Assembly (NCBI GenBank): GCA_018335755.1
Contig: JAGXRK010000051.1
Span: 186,001-250,000 of the forward strand
Length of the DNA: 64,000 bases
Source: Ignavibacterium sp.
GTDB lineage: Bacteria; Bacteroidota; Ignavibacteria; Ignavibacteriales; Ignavibacteriaceae
Reading direction: 5' to 3'
Shown: positions 1 through 8,299 of the stretch, one piece after another
Layout: the number at the start of each line of letters is the position of its first letter
How positions within the stretch are numbered: the first letter of the stretch is position 1
Notes under the pieces: model-generated
Told to the model about the DNA's origin: nothing
Seen by the model: the letters and a program-made list of their open reading frames with translations, nothing else
Databases searched by the model: none
Position numbers and translations under genes: made by a program

Positions 1-493
1 CATCAATACCATTTCCGCCAATTGCCTCTATATCAAAGAACAATAAAGTTCCGTTGCCAAAACTGGTTAATGCGAAGATATCAAACGAACTTACCGCATA
101 GAGCTTGTTAAAATTATTTTTTAGCCCGGATTGTAATGAGGTTGTTGCACTACCATTAAACCTTAAAGCCCCCGGGCGCTCTTCAAGTGCTCTTAATAAC
201 TCATCAATACGTTTGTTTTTGGATCTTTGGTCTTGTGGAATAATTGAAGAATCGGGTTCTTCTTTAGAATCTTTCAATTCATCAATGCTATCGGTATTTG
301 GGCTTTTATCACTTATTGCTTTTTCCAAATCTACTCTTAGATTTTCAATCAGTAATGAAAGAGAATCGACTTTCTCTTCAAGCATTTGGATGTCTTTATT
401 TTTTAAGGAATCATTATCCTGTGCATAGACAACGGTTGAAAAAATAATTAAAAGTAGGAAAAATAATTTACTCCCGGAATAAAAAACATTCAT
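1..493 (-). CDS. Exported coiled-coil protein, probable outer-membrane porin (3' end off window)
   Basis: The frame is open from an ATG at 493 to the window edge, giving 164 visible residues. It starts with a signal peptide (hydrophobic residues 9-21, likely cleavage after VYA-24). Residues 30-75 are charged and heptad-like (LEEKVDSLSLLIENL), suggesting a short coiled coil. From about residue 110 alternating hydrophobic segments begin (ALRFNGSATTSL, FDIFALTSFG, TLLFFDIEAIG), which look like the first strands of a barrel. Coiled coil plus barrel is a common porin design, but the exact family cannot be named from this fragment. It lies 45 bp after the preceding gene on the same strand, so it is probably the last visible gene of the operon starting at 4520. 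Confidence 0.7.
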   Translation of the reverse strand, partial: MNVFYSGSKLFFLLLIIFSTVVYAQDNDSLKNKDIQMLEEKVDSLSLLIENLRVDLEKAISDKSPNTDSIDELKDSKEEPDSSIIPQDQRSKNKRIDELLRALEERPGALRFNGSATTSLQSGLKNNFNKLYAVSSFDIFALTSFGNGTLLFFDIEAIGGNGID

Positions 494-538
494 AATTATC
501 TACCAATATCTTAGAATATTACTAAGTTATTTAATCGT

Positions 539-1402
539 TTAATATCTGCTTCTTGATAAGGGAAAACCAAAAACTGCGGCAAACCTTGTGCGTTCTCCTG
601 CATCGTTAAACCTTGCGGCAGCAGTTATCCTGATGGCATCTCTGATTAAAAAGCTTGCAGATATAAAGGCTTCATATTTTATATCTATTATTTGTAAACC
701 ACCATCTCGTATTTCAAGAATGTTATCGGGATTAAGAACCAAACCTCCACGGAACTCAAATAAATTCAGCGGGGCAACAACTAAGCCCACGGTTCCCGAT
801 ATATCGTCAAGTTTTGAATTATCCTTAAAATCTGCATCTGCATAAAGATTAAGTGTTTCATCAAAAAATGTTAAGCCGATACCCGCAGTGTAATTTCTAA
901 TATAATTCAGACTATCGAAGCCTACCTCACTCAAATTTCTGGCAAGGAATCCCAAAGTGATAAAGCTTGCCGGTCTTAAAATTATACCGGCATCAAAAGA
1001 AAAGAGCTTTAAATCATAAGCAGGGTAACTTGCCATTGTATAACGGTTATTTGTTCCAATAGAAAAGTATTCATTACCTATTGAAAGATTAATGGCATAG
1101 TTTTGCAACCGGACATTGTTGATGTTATAAATGTCCTGGTATGAAATGCCAATATTATCCATGGTAAGAAAAACCGATGAATTGCCCTGTACGTTTACCT
1201 CATCGAAATCATAACCAAGAATAACTCCGTTATTATCTGGCCTTATGCTCATTGCTGCAGGATTATAGCTTGTGGAAGTTAATCCGGATGCTTCAGAAAC
1301 GAAAAATATTTTTTGCATTTCCGTCAGCCTTGTCATATCGGGCTGAGCAATGAGCAAGCCGCTATAAATTATTACTACTAAAAAAGATATTATTCTTTTC
1401 AT
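539..1402 (-). CDS. Outer-membrane beta-barrel protein, PorV/FadL-like
   Basis: 287 residues with an N-terminal signal peptide (about 1-19, ending IAQ). After it comes SYNPAAMSI, close to the YNPAG/NPAA signature near the N terminus of PorV/PorQ and FadL-type barrels. The rest is a run of alternating beta strands with glycine and aromatic residues at strand ends (FISASFLIRDAIRITAAARF), and the final residues FAAVFGFPLSRSRY lack the usual terminal phenylalanine. Such proteins sit in the outer membrane; PorV shuttles T9SS cargo, but the family assignment here rests on pattern only. The gene starts 9 bp after the preceding one on the minus strand and is likely co-transcribed and co-translated with it. 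Confidence 0.65.
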   Translation of the reverse strand: MKRIISFLVVIIYSGLLIAQPDMTRLTEMQKIFFVSEASGLTSTSYNPAAMSIRPDNNGVILGYDFDEVNVQGNSSVFLTMDNIGISYQDIYNINNVRLQNYAINLSIGNEYFSIGTNNRYTMASYPAYDLKLFSFDAGIILRPASFITLGFLARNLSEVGFDSLNYIRNYTAGIGLTFFDETLNLYADADFKDNSKLDDISGTVGLVVAPLNLFEFRGGLVLNPDNILEIRDGGLQIIDIKYEAFISASFLIRDAIRITAAARFNDAGERTRFAAVFGFPLSRSRY

Positions 1403-1411
1403 CTTTATCTA

Positions 1412-2611
1412 TTAAAAAAGTGGTTTAACAAATGTTAATGAAAACTGGTTAAATCCATCGGTTCCGAATATGTAATGCATATTATACTGCAATCCTAATC
1501 TGAATGAGTCGAATAAGAACTCAGCACCGAATCTTAAACCAAGTCCAAACTTAAATTCAGTTTTAGTTTCACTTGTATTAAACTGAGGGAATGATGGATA
1601 TTCCTGTTCTAATCTTGTGTAAATCAAATGGCTTTCAATCATTGGGGCCACATAAAAGTCATAGAAAGAAGCAGTTTGCGGATAGATATTTAATTGACCG
1701 CCTGCACCAATGGTTGTAATGAATGCACCGCCCTTTAAGTTTGCAGCAAGAGTAGGATTCTGCTGAATTATGTTGTCGTCGTTAAGAGCGAAATAATTTA
1801 ATGACAAACCGCCAACGGCACTTAAATTCAGACCTTCAAACTGGGCTAAACTGAATCTGCTCTGATAACCTAAACCGAACCCTGGTCCGAAATTAGGACC
1901 GAACTTAGTTGTATAACCAACATCAATAACATCATATCTTGGCTGGATAAATCTTTGATTAATTACAGCACTTAAATATTGATCGGCCATCGTAAGTTTA
2001 CTTACGCCGGTTTTTCCTGTATATTCAATTGAGCGCAATTTGTTTTTAGGCAAAGTTAATCGGCCAAGCTCTGTATCTAATGATAACTCATTAGAATCTT
2101 CAAAATATATATTGCCTTCGAATCTTTGTCCGTTATTCAGAAATGCAATAACAATTTCTCCTCTTTCAGCGTACTCGCCGGAAATATATTCAATCTTTTG
2201 CAGGTCTCTTTTGGGAATTGTAAGATTACCCGACTCAGTTTGAAGCATAATCATATTCAGGCTTTTTGCAAGAAGCAATCCGGCAACAACATTACCGTTT
2301 CTCAGATAAACGACAACCGGGTCCTTTAATGTAAATTTTTGAGCTTTTGAAAATTCTTTCTCTGTATTATCATAGGTGTCTGAGTGATCAAGTCTTACAA
2401 AAGGATTGTATGATATAGTTTCAATACTGTTCCTGTCAACTCTTAATTGACCAAGTTCATAATCGAGTATAAGGTATTCGGGTTTTTCTTCAACAATCCG
2501 CCCCACAACCACCTTACTGTTTTTTAATACCACACTAACTTCCTGCGCAAAAGTGCCGGCAGAAAACATAAATAAAAATGCAAGTGCGATAATTATATTT
2601 TTATTTTTCAT
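1412..2611 (-). CDS. Exported protein: three tandem SH3-like repeats fused to an outer-membrane barrel
   Basis: 399 residues with a signal peptide of about 22 residues (TFAQ). Residues 23-200 contain three copies of a module of about 45-60 residues with the pattern V-x-L-(K/R)-N-(S/G)-x-x-V-x-G, then E-x-G-x-L-x-(V/I/L)-x-(R/K), then a short I-E-x-I strand. This resembles a small SH3/Sm-like beta fold. Residues from about 210 onward form an outer-membrane barrel-like region (FGPGFGLGYQSRFSL, FGLGLRFGAEF) ending in LTFVKPLF with a terminal Phe typical of Bam substrates. The architecture suggests periplasmic modules anchored by a barrel. An AAGGAGT ribosome site precedes the ATG. No function is recognised. 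It belongs to the operon read from 4520. Confidence 0.7.
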   Translation of the reverse strand: MKNKNIIIALAFLFMFSAGTFAQEVSVVLKNSKVVVGRIVEEKPEYLILDYELGQLRVDRNSIETISYNPFVRLDHSDTYDNTEKEFSKAQKFTLKDPVVVYLRNGNVVAGLLLAKSLNMIMLQTESGNLTIPKRDLQKIEYISGEYAERGEIVIAFLNNGQRFEGNIYFEDSNELSLDTELGRLTLPKNKLRSIEYTGKTGVSKLTMADQYLSAVINQRFIQPRYDVIDVGYTTKFGPNFGPGFGLGYQSRFSLAQFEGLNLSAVGGLSLNYFALNDDNIIQQNPTLAANLKGGAFITTIGAGGQLNIYPQTASFYDFYVAPMIESHLIYTRLEQEYPSFPQFNTSETKTEFKFGLGLRFGAEFLFDSFRLGLQYNMHYIFGTDGFNQFSLTFVKPLF

Positions 2612-2637
2612 TGATAGTTTACTCCTTAATAAAAATT

Positions 2638-3639
2638 TTATTCAACAAAAAAACTGTTTACTAAACTGTATGAATTAATTTGTGCCGGTATTTCAGAACC
2701 ATCTCCGAACCTTACCTTATCTTTACTGTAGACACCCACCCACCAGTAATAAACTTTTGATGTTTGCAGTGCGGGACCCGAATAAAGCACTTCTGACTGT
2801 TTAATCTTACCGGAAGACCAGACCACATCGGAAAAAGGTCCGTTGCCAACAAATACTTCGTAGTCAACGGCATCTGTAACGCCGGCCCATTTAAGAATTT
2901 TGGGATCTCCGAATCTTGTGTTATTAGCCGGACTGATTAACCCGGGGCTCGAAAGAATAAGATCGGATCCGGATTTACTGGGCAAACTTGTTTTTAGCCC
3001 TTTGTCAACGGCTATAACCTTGTAGAAATATCTCTGATTAATCTGAACAAACCTGTCAATGTAAACAGCAATATTTGTTGAGTCAATGAAGGTAGATGCA
3101 TCCGGTGTGAAAGATGAATCTGAACCGCGATAAACCAGATAGTTTTTTAAATCACCTATATCAGGCGGAACCCAGCTCAATCGAAGTTCCTGCACACCGA
3201 GCTGCGGGTTGTTCATTCCGGACACATTAACTCTTGTTGGGGGCTGTGGAGCCGAAATATTCAGCGGCTGAACATCTATAATATTTGTCGATACGCTTTC
3301 ATTACCTGCATTATCAATAGCTGTTAAATAGTAATAATAGGTTGAATCATACTCAAGAAAACGATCAACATATTCTGTTTGAATCAATGAAACCAACAAC
3401 GTAAATGAGTTGGAATTATTGACGGATCGGTATAAACGATATTCTCTCAAATCCGGTTCGGTGTTTCTCTCCCACCTGAAGTGAGCCTGTCCGTCTCCAC
3501 CGCCGAGAAGCACAAAGTTTCTGGGGGTTGCGGGAGCAAATATATCCTGGGGTGCTGTTATTTCTGAACATCCCGGACTTATTATCACCGAAAGGATTGG
3601 AAGAATAAAAATTACTGCTTTTAGAAAATTAATTTTCAT
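2638..3639 (-). CDS. Lipoprotein with fibronectin type III domains
   Basis: 333 residues. The N terminus is a lipoprotein signal with the acylated cysteine at about residue 24 (SPGC). Two FnIII-like domains follow: residues 35-130 (APATPRNFVLLGG, FRWERNTEPDLREYRLYRS, YYYLTAIDNAGNES) and 133-225 (RLSWVPPDIGDLKNYLVYRG, YFYKVIAVDKG). A third beta-rich segment, 230-330 (LKWAGVTDAVDYEVFVG, YYWWVGVYSKD), looks like another Ig/FnIII-type fold. Such domains mediate adhesion or protein-protein contacts at the cell envelope; no enzymatic motif is present. The gene sits between the barrel/repeat protein and the membrane sensor in the sigma-54-controlled operon, suggesting a scaffold part of one envelope complex. 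Confidence 0.8.
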   Translation of the reverse strand: MKINFLKAVIFILPILSVIISPGCSEITAPQDIFAPATPRNFVLLGGGDGQAHFRWERNTEPDLREYRLYRSVNNSNSFTLLVSLIQTEYVDRFLEYDSTYYYYLTAIDNAGNESVSTNIIDVQPLNISAPQPPTRVNVSGMNNPQLGVQELRLSWVPPDIGDLKNYLVYRGSDSSFTPDASTFIDSTNIAVYIDRFVQINQRYFYKVIAVDKGLKTSLPSKSGSDLILSSPGLISPANNTRFGDPKILKWAGVTDAVDYEVFVGNGPFSDVVWSSGKIKQSEVLYSGPALQTSKVYYWWVGVYSKDKVRFGDGSEIPAQINSYSLVNSFFVE

Positions 3640-3689
3640 ACTTCTTATTTACCTTTGTTTAATTATAAATTTCTTATCTATGGAATTAT

Positions 3690-4226
3690 TTAACGTTCTA
3701 TTTCTACAACCAGAATTCCCGTTATTCTATTAATGCCCATTATAGGTGAAACTATAAGGGTTTTTTCTTCCTCTTCTATAATCACTTGTTCTGTAACATT
3801 AAGAAAACCTGCAATAGTTACTTCCTGCCCTTCATTTTTTTTATCTGTGGAAAGAATGATTTTAGAATTTACAGGATTTATCAGGTGAATCATCCGCACT
3901 CTGCTTTCCTGAACAAAAGCGAGAAAGAGATTATTAACCTCTTCAAGATTGTTTCTGCTCATCTCACTGCGCACAGCCCATGAAAAAACCTTAACAGTTT
4001 GTTCTGAGCTTGTTATCTTCACGCTATCCAGTTGAGTTATATGTGATTGCTGAAGCGATTCAAACGTCCGTTCAAAATTACTTTGCATAGAATTTGTCTT
4101 TATCAAGAAATAAGCAAGTAACACTATTATTACTAATACAAGTGCGGAAACTGTTTTGTTTATAAGAATAATTTCGACGAACTTATTCGTTTTTTTGGAC
4201 TCTTTAATTTCTTTTTCTTCACTCAT
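3690..4226 (-). CDS. Single-pass membrane protein with periplasmic sensor-like domain
   Basis: 178 residues with a short charged cytoplasmic tail (1-23), one transmembrane helix (about 26-44), then a helical stretch and an alpha/beta domain (about 95-178) whose pattern (VRMIHLINPVNSKIILSTDK, ITGILVVEIE) resembles extracytoplasmic PAS/Cache sensor domains. It has no HAMP, kinase or methyl-accepting part, so it is a stand-alone sensor or an assembly factor. Its ATG immediately follows the stop codon of the upstream thioredoxin-like gene with no spacer (stop at 4227-4229, start codon at 4224-4226), a strong sign of translational coupling. Function unknown. Confidence 0.65.
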   Translation of the reverse strand: MSEEKEIKESKKTNKFVEIILINKTVSALVLVIIVLLAYFLIKTNSMQSNFERTFESLQQSHITQLDSVKITSSEQTVKVFSWAVRSEMSRNNLEEVNNLFLAFVQESRVRMIHLINPVNSKIILSTDKKNEGQEVTIAGFLNVTEQVIIEEEEKTLIVSPIMGINRITGILVVEIER

Positions 4227-4520
4227 TTACTTACCTCTTATTTTTTTCTCTGTCTGTTTCAATAATAGCAATATTTCACTCTCATCAAACTCACCCAGAA
4301 GCTTTGTAACTATATTGTTCTTATTTACAATCAGTGTGGTTGGTACTCCGCCGACGCAATATTTTTCGCACAATTGCGGTTCATTTAACACGTCCACCGA
4401 TCTGAAATTAAGCTTTAATTTGGAGGCAATTTTATCCAACGCCTTCGATAAAACTATTTTTGCCCTCAGACTGCCGGGATGATAATGACTATAAAAAAAT
4501 ATTATTTCCGAATCACTCAT
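4227..4520 (-). CDS. Thioredoxin-fold protein lacking the canonical CxxC
   Basis: 97 residues, slightly shorter than ordinary thioredoxin. The fold is indicated by IIFFYSHYHPGS in place of the WCGPC strand-loop, FRSVDVLNEPQLCEKY, and the cis-proline motif GGVPTTLIV (P60), followed by a beta strand and C-terminal helix. The active-site cysteines are absent (HYHPGS, residues 12-17), but two cysteines occur at C51 and C55 just before the cis-proline loop. It is therefore unlikely to be a normal dithiol reductase. No signal peptide, so cytoplasmic. It is the first gene after the predicted sigma-54 promoter, and its stop abuts the start of the membrane sensor gene. Confidence 0.75.
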   Translation of the reverse strand: MSDSEIIFFYSHYHPGSLRAKIVLSKALDKIASKLKLNFRSVDVLNEPQLCEKYCVGGVPTTLIVNKNNIVTKLLGEFDESEILLLLKQTEKKIRGK

Positions 4521-4546
4521 AATTTAAGCATATTTTCCTATCAAAG

Positions 4547-4561
4547 GCATCTAATGTGCCA
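4547..4561 (-). promoter_or_regulatory. Predicted sigma-54 (RpoN) promoter of the envelope operon
   Basis: Read on the minus strand, 4561 to 4547 is TGGCACATTAGATGC. It has the -24 box TGGCAC exactly, then five bases and ATGC, giving the invariant GG-N10-GC spacing of sigma-54 promoters (consensus TGGCAC-N5-TTGC). Transcription would start near 4535, about 15 bases before the ATG at 4520. Three TTGCAA-type palindromes lie 125-170 bp upstream, and the adjacent gene at 4716-6083 encodes a sigma-54 enhancer-binding protein. An AT-rich inverted repeat (AAGTTATT 4591-4598 with AATAACTT 4606-4613) lies between them and could favour bending. Confidence 0.75.
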
Positions 4562-4658
4562 CAAACAGGAATTGGTGGGAATAAGCTCATAAGTTATTAT
4601 AAAAAAATAACTTGTGGGGATTTTGTGGTTGAAAACTTGTTCAATCGAAATGTTTTTT

Positions 4659-4709
4659 TTGTGCAACAAAAAAAACTGTTGCAACATTTTAGGTGCATTG
4701 TTGCAATGT
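4659..4709. promoter_or_regulatory. Cluster of TTGCAA palindromes, likely enhancer sites for the sigma-54 activator
   Basis: A perfect 10-bp palindrome TGTTGCAACA lies at 4677-4686. A second palindromic core TTGCAA sits at 4701-4706, its centre 22 bp (two helical turns) away. A weaker copy, TTGTGCAACAA, is centred near 4663. They lie about 125-170 bp upstream of the predicted transcription start at 4535, the usual distance for upstream activating sequences, and directly downstream of the regulator stop codon. Assignment to the neighbouring activator is inference from position and symmetry. Confidence 0.55.
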
Positions 4710-4715
4710 TATGAC

Positions 4716-6083
4716 TCAGGATTTACCGAAACCCTTTTGTATCCTGAATTCTTTCATTTTGCGCCAAAGAGTGCTCCGATGAACTTTTAATAACAATGCA
4801 GCCTGTTCAACATTGCCTTGGGCTGATATTAGTGCGGTTCTGATTTTCTCTTCTTCATCACCTAAATTACGTAGTGATGGAGGAGCAACATTGCCGGACA
4901 CTCCGAAACTCTGTATCTCAATCGGTAAAGTATGAGATTCAATAATTGATGAATTAGTCAGGACAAAAGCGTGCTCAATTACGTTTTCAAGCTCTCTGAC
5001 ATTTCCGGGGAACGGATAGCTCATCAAAATTTCCAGTGCGCTGGGGGAAATGCCCATAATATTTTTATTATAGTAATTATTTAATCTTTCAATAAAATGA
5101 TTAACGAGCAGAGGTATATCTTCTGCTCGAATCCTTAAAGGCGGAACGGTAATTTGAAAAACCTTTAACCGATAAAATAAATCATCTCTGAATTCTCTTC
5201 TCTCTACTAATTCAGATAAATCACGGTTTGATGCAGAAATAATTCTAACATCAACAGAAATGTTTTTCGATGATCCAACAGGTTCTACTATTTTTTGTTG
5301 AATAACTCTTAATAACTTAACCTGCAAATCTAAACTTAATGTTCCTATTTCGTCTAGAAATAAAGTACCTCCGCTAGCCATTTTAAATCTTCCGGGGCGA
5401 TCGGCAATTGCACCGGTAAATGCACCTTTAACATGACCAAATAATTCACTTTCAATTAAATTAACAGGTAGAGCTGAGCAATTAACGGGAATAAAGGGTT
5501 CGTCTTTTCTTCTGCTTGCATTGTGTATAGCACGGGCAATAAGTTCTTTACCGGTTCCGGTTTCCCCAACTATCAGCACAGAAGTATCGTAATTTTTTAT
5601 GCTGTCTATCATTGCATAAATATGCCTCATCGGCTCAGAGTTGCCTATTATTTCACCGTATCTCTGCATCTGTAATGCTAATTTTCTTAGTCTTGTTACT
5701 TCAGATATATCATGAAGGATAAGCACAATTCCTTTCTCATTTTTATAAACTTCTTTAAGTATTGCTGTGCTGACTAGGAAAGTGCACTTTGCTCCGTTTC
5801 CGTATGAGAATTCAATTGTATAATTGCGGACAGGTTTTTGAGTGTTTATTGTCTGTTCAACTATTTCACGCAGAGGAAGGTTTTTATCTTGTAATAAATC
5901 TACTAAAGGACTGCCAACTATTTTTTTGTCAGGTAATTTAAATAAATCGGAAGCAGCTTTATTAGCAGCAACTATTTTCATTTCTTTATCGATAATGGTT
6001 ACGATGCCGTCGGGAAGTGAGTCAAAGATTGTTCGTAATTCATTAAACTTGCTTGAGTATACTGAGAGTGTATCTTTTGTCAT
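4716..6083 (-). CDS. Sigma-54-dependent transcriptional activator, PAS-AAA-Fis type
   Basis: 455 residues. Residues about 10-130 form a PAS sensor domain ([25 protein letters not shown]) rather than a phosphorylated receiver. The AAA+ domain (about 145-370) has Walker A GETGTGKE (173-180), the sigma-54-contacting GAFTGA loop (220-225) and Walker B LFLDEIG (241-247). The C terminus (about 420-455) is a Fis-type helix-turn-helix ([19 protein letters not shown]). All features of an active bacterial enhancer-binding protein are present. No kinase gene is adjacent, so it probably senses a ligand or redox state via PAS. It is transcribed toward the operon at 4520, which carries a matching -24/-12 promoter and palindromes. 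Confidence 0.93.
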   Translation of the reverse strand: MTKDTLSVYSSKFNELRTIFDSLPDGIVTIIDKEMKIVAANKAASDLFKLPDKKIVGSPLVDLLQDKNLPLREIVEQTINTQKPVRNYTIEFSYGNGAKCTFLVSTAILKEVYKNEKGIVLILHDISEVTRLRKLALQMQRYGEIIGNSEPMRHIYAMIDSIKNYDTSVLIVGETGTGKELIARAIHNASRRKDEPFIPVNCSALPVNLIESELFGHVKGAFTGAIADRPGRFKMASGGTLFLDEIGTLSLDLQVKLLRVIQQKIVEPVGSSKNISVDVRIISASNRDLSELVERREFRDDLFYRLKVFQITVPPLRIRAEDIPLLVNHFIERLNNYYNKNIMGISPSALEILMSYPFPGNVRELENVIEHAFVLTNSSIIESHTLPIEIQSFGVSGNVAPPSLRNLGDEEEKIRTALISAQGNVEQAALLLKVHRSTLWRKMKEFRIQKGFGKS

Positions 6084-6194
6084 AAAACTAATATTAAATT
6101 GTTTTCTTAAATTTACTATACAGCTTAGCTTATAACAATCGGGTTAAATATTTAAATGTGTATAGCAGGATTAATGTAGCGAAGGTTGTGAAGA

Positions 6195-6803
6195 TTATAA
6201 TCTCAGTTTTATCCCAATCCCAACTCCACCAGAAAGAAAACTCTCCAGATGCGGATAAAGATTTATGTTGGCGTTATTCTGATGAATGAAATATAACCCA
6301 ATATCAAAAACCAGTAAAAATCCGCCCTGCAGAATCAAGCTGTTTCCATATCCCCGCAAACGCTCCGAACCAGATGAGTTCTTTTCTCTTTCTTTCAGAT
6401 AAAAGCCAGTCATAATGTAAGCGATATCTAATCCGGCATTAAGTAAAAGAAAACTTTGAAGAGAGTTGTAATCATTTAGAATTTCAAGATTGGTCATTGA
6501 AGCGGGATCAGAATTAATTGCATTGAAGTAACCAAAAGAAGCAATACCAAGATTAACCACATTCCACATTGCATTAAACTGATGAAAATATTTTGCTTCC
6601 CCTTTTGCCTTAAAGTTGCCATAAGTTGCAGCGAGTATATTTCCCGCAGCCCAGCCGCCAAGCACAAGCATTCCATTTTCATTTATATTCATTCTGTTTT
6701 GATGAAAGGAAAATAATGAATCTGAAATACTGTCCTGTGCGAACATTTGCACAGTAGGAATAACAATCAACAAAAGGAATATGTTCTTTATATTATTCTG
6801 CAT
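6195..6803 (-). CDS. Exported membrane protein, DUF6992-like
   Basis: 202 residues from the ATG at 6803; a TTG five codons upstream is less likely because the ATG leads straight into the signal peptide (about 1-23, ending MFAQ). The mature part begins FHQNRMNINENGMLVLGGWAAGN and then has about four hydrophobic, probably membrane-spanning segments (LVLGGWAAGNILAATYG, VVNLGIASFGYF, SFLLLNAGLDIAYIMTGFYL, LILQGGFLLVFDIGLYFI). This pattern recalls a family of uncharacterised Bacteroidota membrane proteins (DUF6992, from memory). It has no close neighbour on the same strand, so it is probably monocistronic. Function unknown. Confidence 0.6.
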   Translation of the reverse strand: MQNNIKNIFLLLIVIPTVQMFAQDSISDSLFSFHQNRMNINENGMLVLGGWAAGNILAATYGNFKAKGEAKYFHQFNAMWNVVNLGIASFGYFNAINSDPASMTNLEILNDYNSLQSFLLLNAGLDIAYIMTGFYLKEREKNSSGSERLRGYGNSLILQGGFLLVFDIGLYFIHQNNANINLYPHLESFLSGGVGIGIKLRL

Positions 6804-6931
6804 AATATTGGCAAACAATTTTATCTGTTAAGAAGTTTAATTTAATAAGACAAAAAAACGTTATTGTTCCTTTGTTTTCAAGAGCCCGCTCCGAAGTGTC
6901 CGTTTCACAAGCATAGTTTAACTAAACATTG

Positions 6932-7105
6932 CCCCGACTTTTAGGGCTTGTTGCATAACTCGGAAAGTGTCATTTCGAAGGAGTCTTCTGCCATAGGCAT
7001 CCCTTCGGGAGACTGAGAAATCCTTCAATATGTAACGAAAAAGATTTCTCCCGTTGGTCGAAATGACAATTATGTGACTTCTGCAACAGACCCTTTAAGT
7101 CGGGG
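6932..7105. repeat. MITE-like palindromic element with nested terminal inverted repeats
   Basis: A 174-bp element fills most of the 347-bp gap between genes. Outer arms CCCCGACTT (6932-6940) and AAGTCGGGG (7097-7105) are perfect complements. Next come TTGTTGCA and TGCAACA arms, then TGTCATTTCGA (6968-6978) with TCGAAATGACA (7058-7068), and GAGAAATC (7015-7022) with GATTTCTC (7043-7050). No open reading frame or clear target-site duplication is visible. It may also end transcription of the lipocalin-like gene at 7166. The remainder of the gap is AT-rich with no recognised feature. Confidence 0.75.
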
Positions 7106-7165
7106 TTTGAGAAAAGAAGAAATTATTAGGCTTTAGCCAAATTAAAACAACTTAATCATTATAAT

Positions 7166-8299
7166 TTAATAACCCGTCATCTCAACATAACCCCTTCCCA
7201 AAATTCTTGAGCCGAATTTAGTTCCTTCGATTTTTACAGAACCTTCCCAGTATCTTACTGCAACATCCATCAACTGATTCTTAACTGCCGGGGTTATTTT
7301 CAATTCAATTTCTTTTGATGGAATCTGGAAGTTCCATCCGGAAGGATATTGTTCTCCTGTTGGACTCAGCCAATAATCACTCACTTTTAAAATCACATCA
7401 TCCTTTTTCAGTAATTGCGATGAACCATCTTCATCAACAAAAATTCCTTTGCTAAACACATCCGCACTTCCATCATTCTTTCGCATTTGATAATACATTA
7501 TTTCTGTATTATCACTTAACTGTAAAGCAAACCAATCCCATCCGGCCTGATTTTCACTTAATGCGCTTGTACTCCACTCACGATCCATCCACGAAAATCC
7601 GCTAATAGAAAATTCTTTTCCTGCTAAAATTATTTTTCCATCAGTTTTCAATCTTGTATAAGAATAGTAATACGAAGCGTTACCGGGCTGCCTTCCTTTT
7701 TGGCTTAATCCTTCATCTCCCTGAAGCACAAATGGTTTTGCTGCCTCAAGTATAAAGTCAATTTCTGCTTTATCTGATTTGGCTTTAATGCCTATTACAG
7801 GCAAATCAAATACTGTTCTGTTATCTAATTGAATAATCTGCCAATCTTCCAACCAAACCCTAAAGGGATTTATTTGTGCACCTGCGAGATTGATTCCTTC
7901 TCGGCTGAATTTTTCATCATAGTAAAACTTGTTTGCATCAATATCAGTAACGGCAAAATGTGCCATATAAATTTGATTTGAGTTCCAGGTGGAGTTTCTT
8001 TCGGGTTTTTCTTTACTTAGAGCAGTTCTGAAAATCGTGAACTGATAACCAAATTTCTTGTTGTCATCCGAAGTTAAATTGCCTGTAAAATACCACCACT
8101 CGGTTCTGAAATCGGAGTGTGGTCCGTGATCATCAGGAAAAACAAATATTCTTTTTTTAATAGCTTTACTGAAGTCTTCGCCTTCAACATCACCCATCGC
8201 CTTTGAAAGACTTACACCGCTGTCATCCGTAATAATTTTTTTATCTTCACAACCCGGCAATAATAAGACAAGCAAAGAGAACAACAAATACTTTTTCAT
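7166..8299 (-). CDS. Lipocalin-like lipoprotein, CrtC/AttH-type hydratase fold
   Basis: 377 residues. A lipoprotein signal ends LLPGC with C17. The first lipocalin-like domain carries the hallmark HSDFRTEWWYFTGNL at about 61-75, seen in AttH and carotenoid 1,2-hydratase (CrtC) proteins; a second domain has SWMDREWST and WDWFALQL. These twin-lipocalin proteins are often encoded with FtsX-type ABC permeases, as here: the ATG overlaps the permease stop by 4 bp (ATGA). In CrtC the fold hydrates carotenoid double bonds; with this lipoprotein anchor and ABC partner a role in handling a lipid-like or hydrophobic substrate in the envelope is more likely (inference). Confidence 0.85.
   Translation of the reverse strand: MKKYLLFSLLVLLLPGCEDKKIITDDSGVSLSKAMGDVEGEDFSKAIKKRIFVFPDDHGPHSDFRTEWWYFTGNLTSDDNKKFGYQFTIFRTALSKEKPERNSTWNSNQIYMAHFAVTDIDANKFYYDEKFSREGINLAGAQINPFRVWLEDWQIIQLDNRTVFDLPVIGIKAKSDKAEIDFILEAAKPFVLQGDEGLSQKGRQPGNASYYYSYTRLKTDGKIILAGKEFSISGFSWMDREWSTSALSENQAGWDWFALQLSDNTEIMYYQMRKNDGSADVFSKGIFVDEDGSSQLLKKDDVILKVSDYWLSPTGEQYPSGWNFQIPSKEIELKITPAVKNQLMDVAVRYWEGSVKIEGTKFGSRILGRGYVEMTGY

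Noticed and set aside
105..428. Open plus-strand frame at the left end
   Set aside because: It is antisense to the exported coiled-coil gene, which has a signal peptide and a clear N terminus.
4591..4613. Rho-independent terminator of the sigma-54 activator gene
   Set aside because: The stem is AT-only and has no T-run on the minus strand; it is more likely a bend or chance repeat.
4521..4715. CRISPR-like repeat array
   Set aside because: The repeated TTGCAA words are short palindromes with unequal spacing and no spacers.
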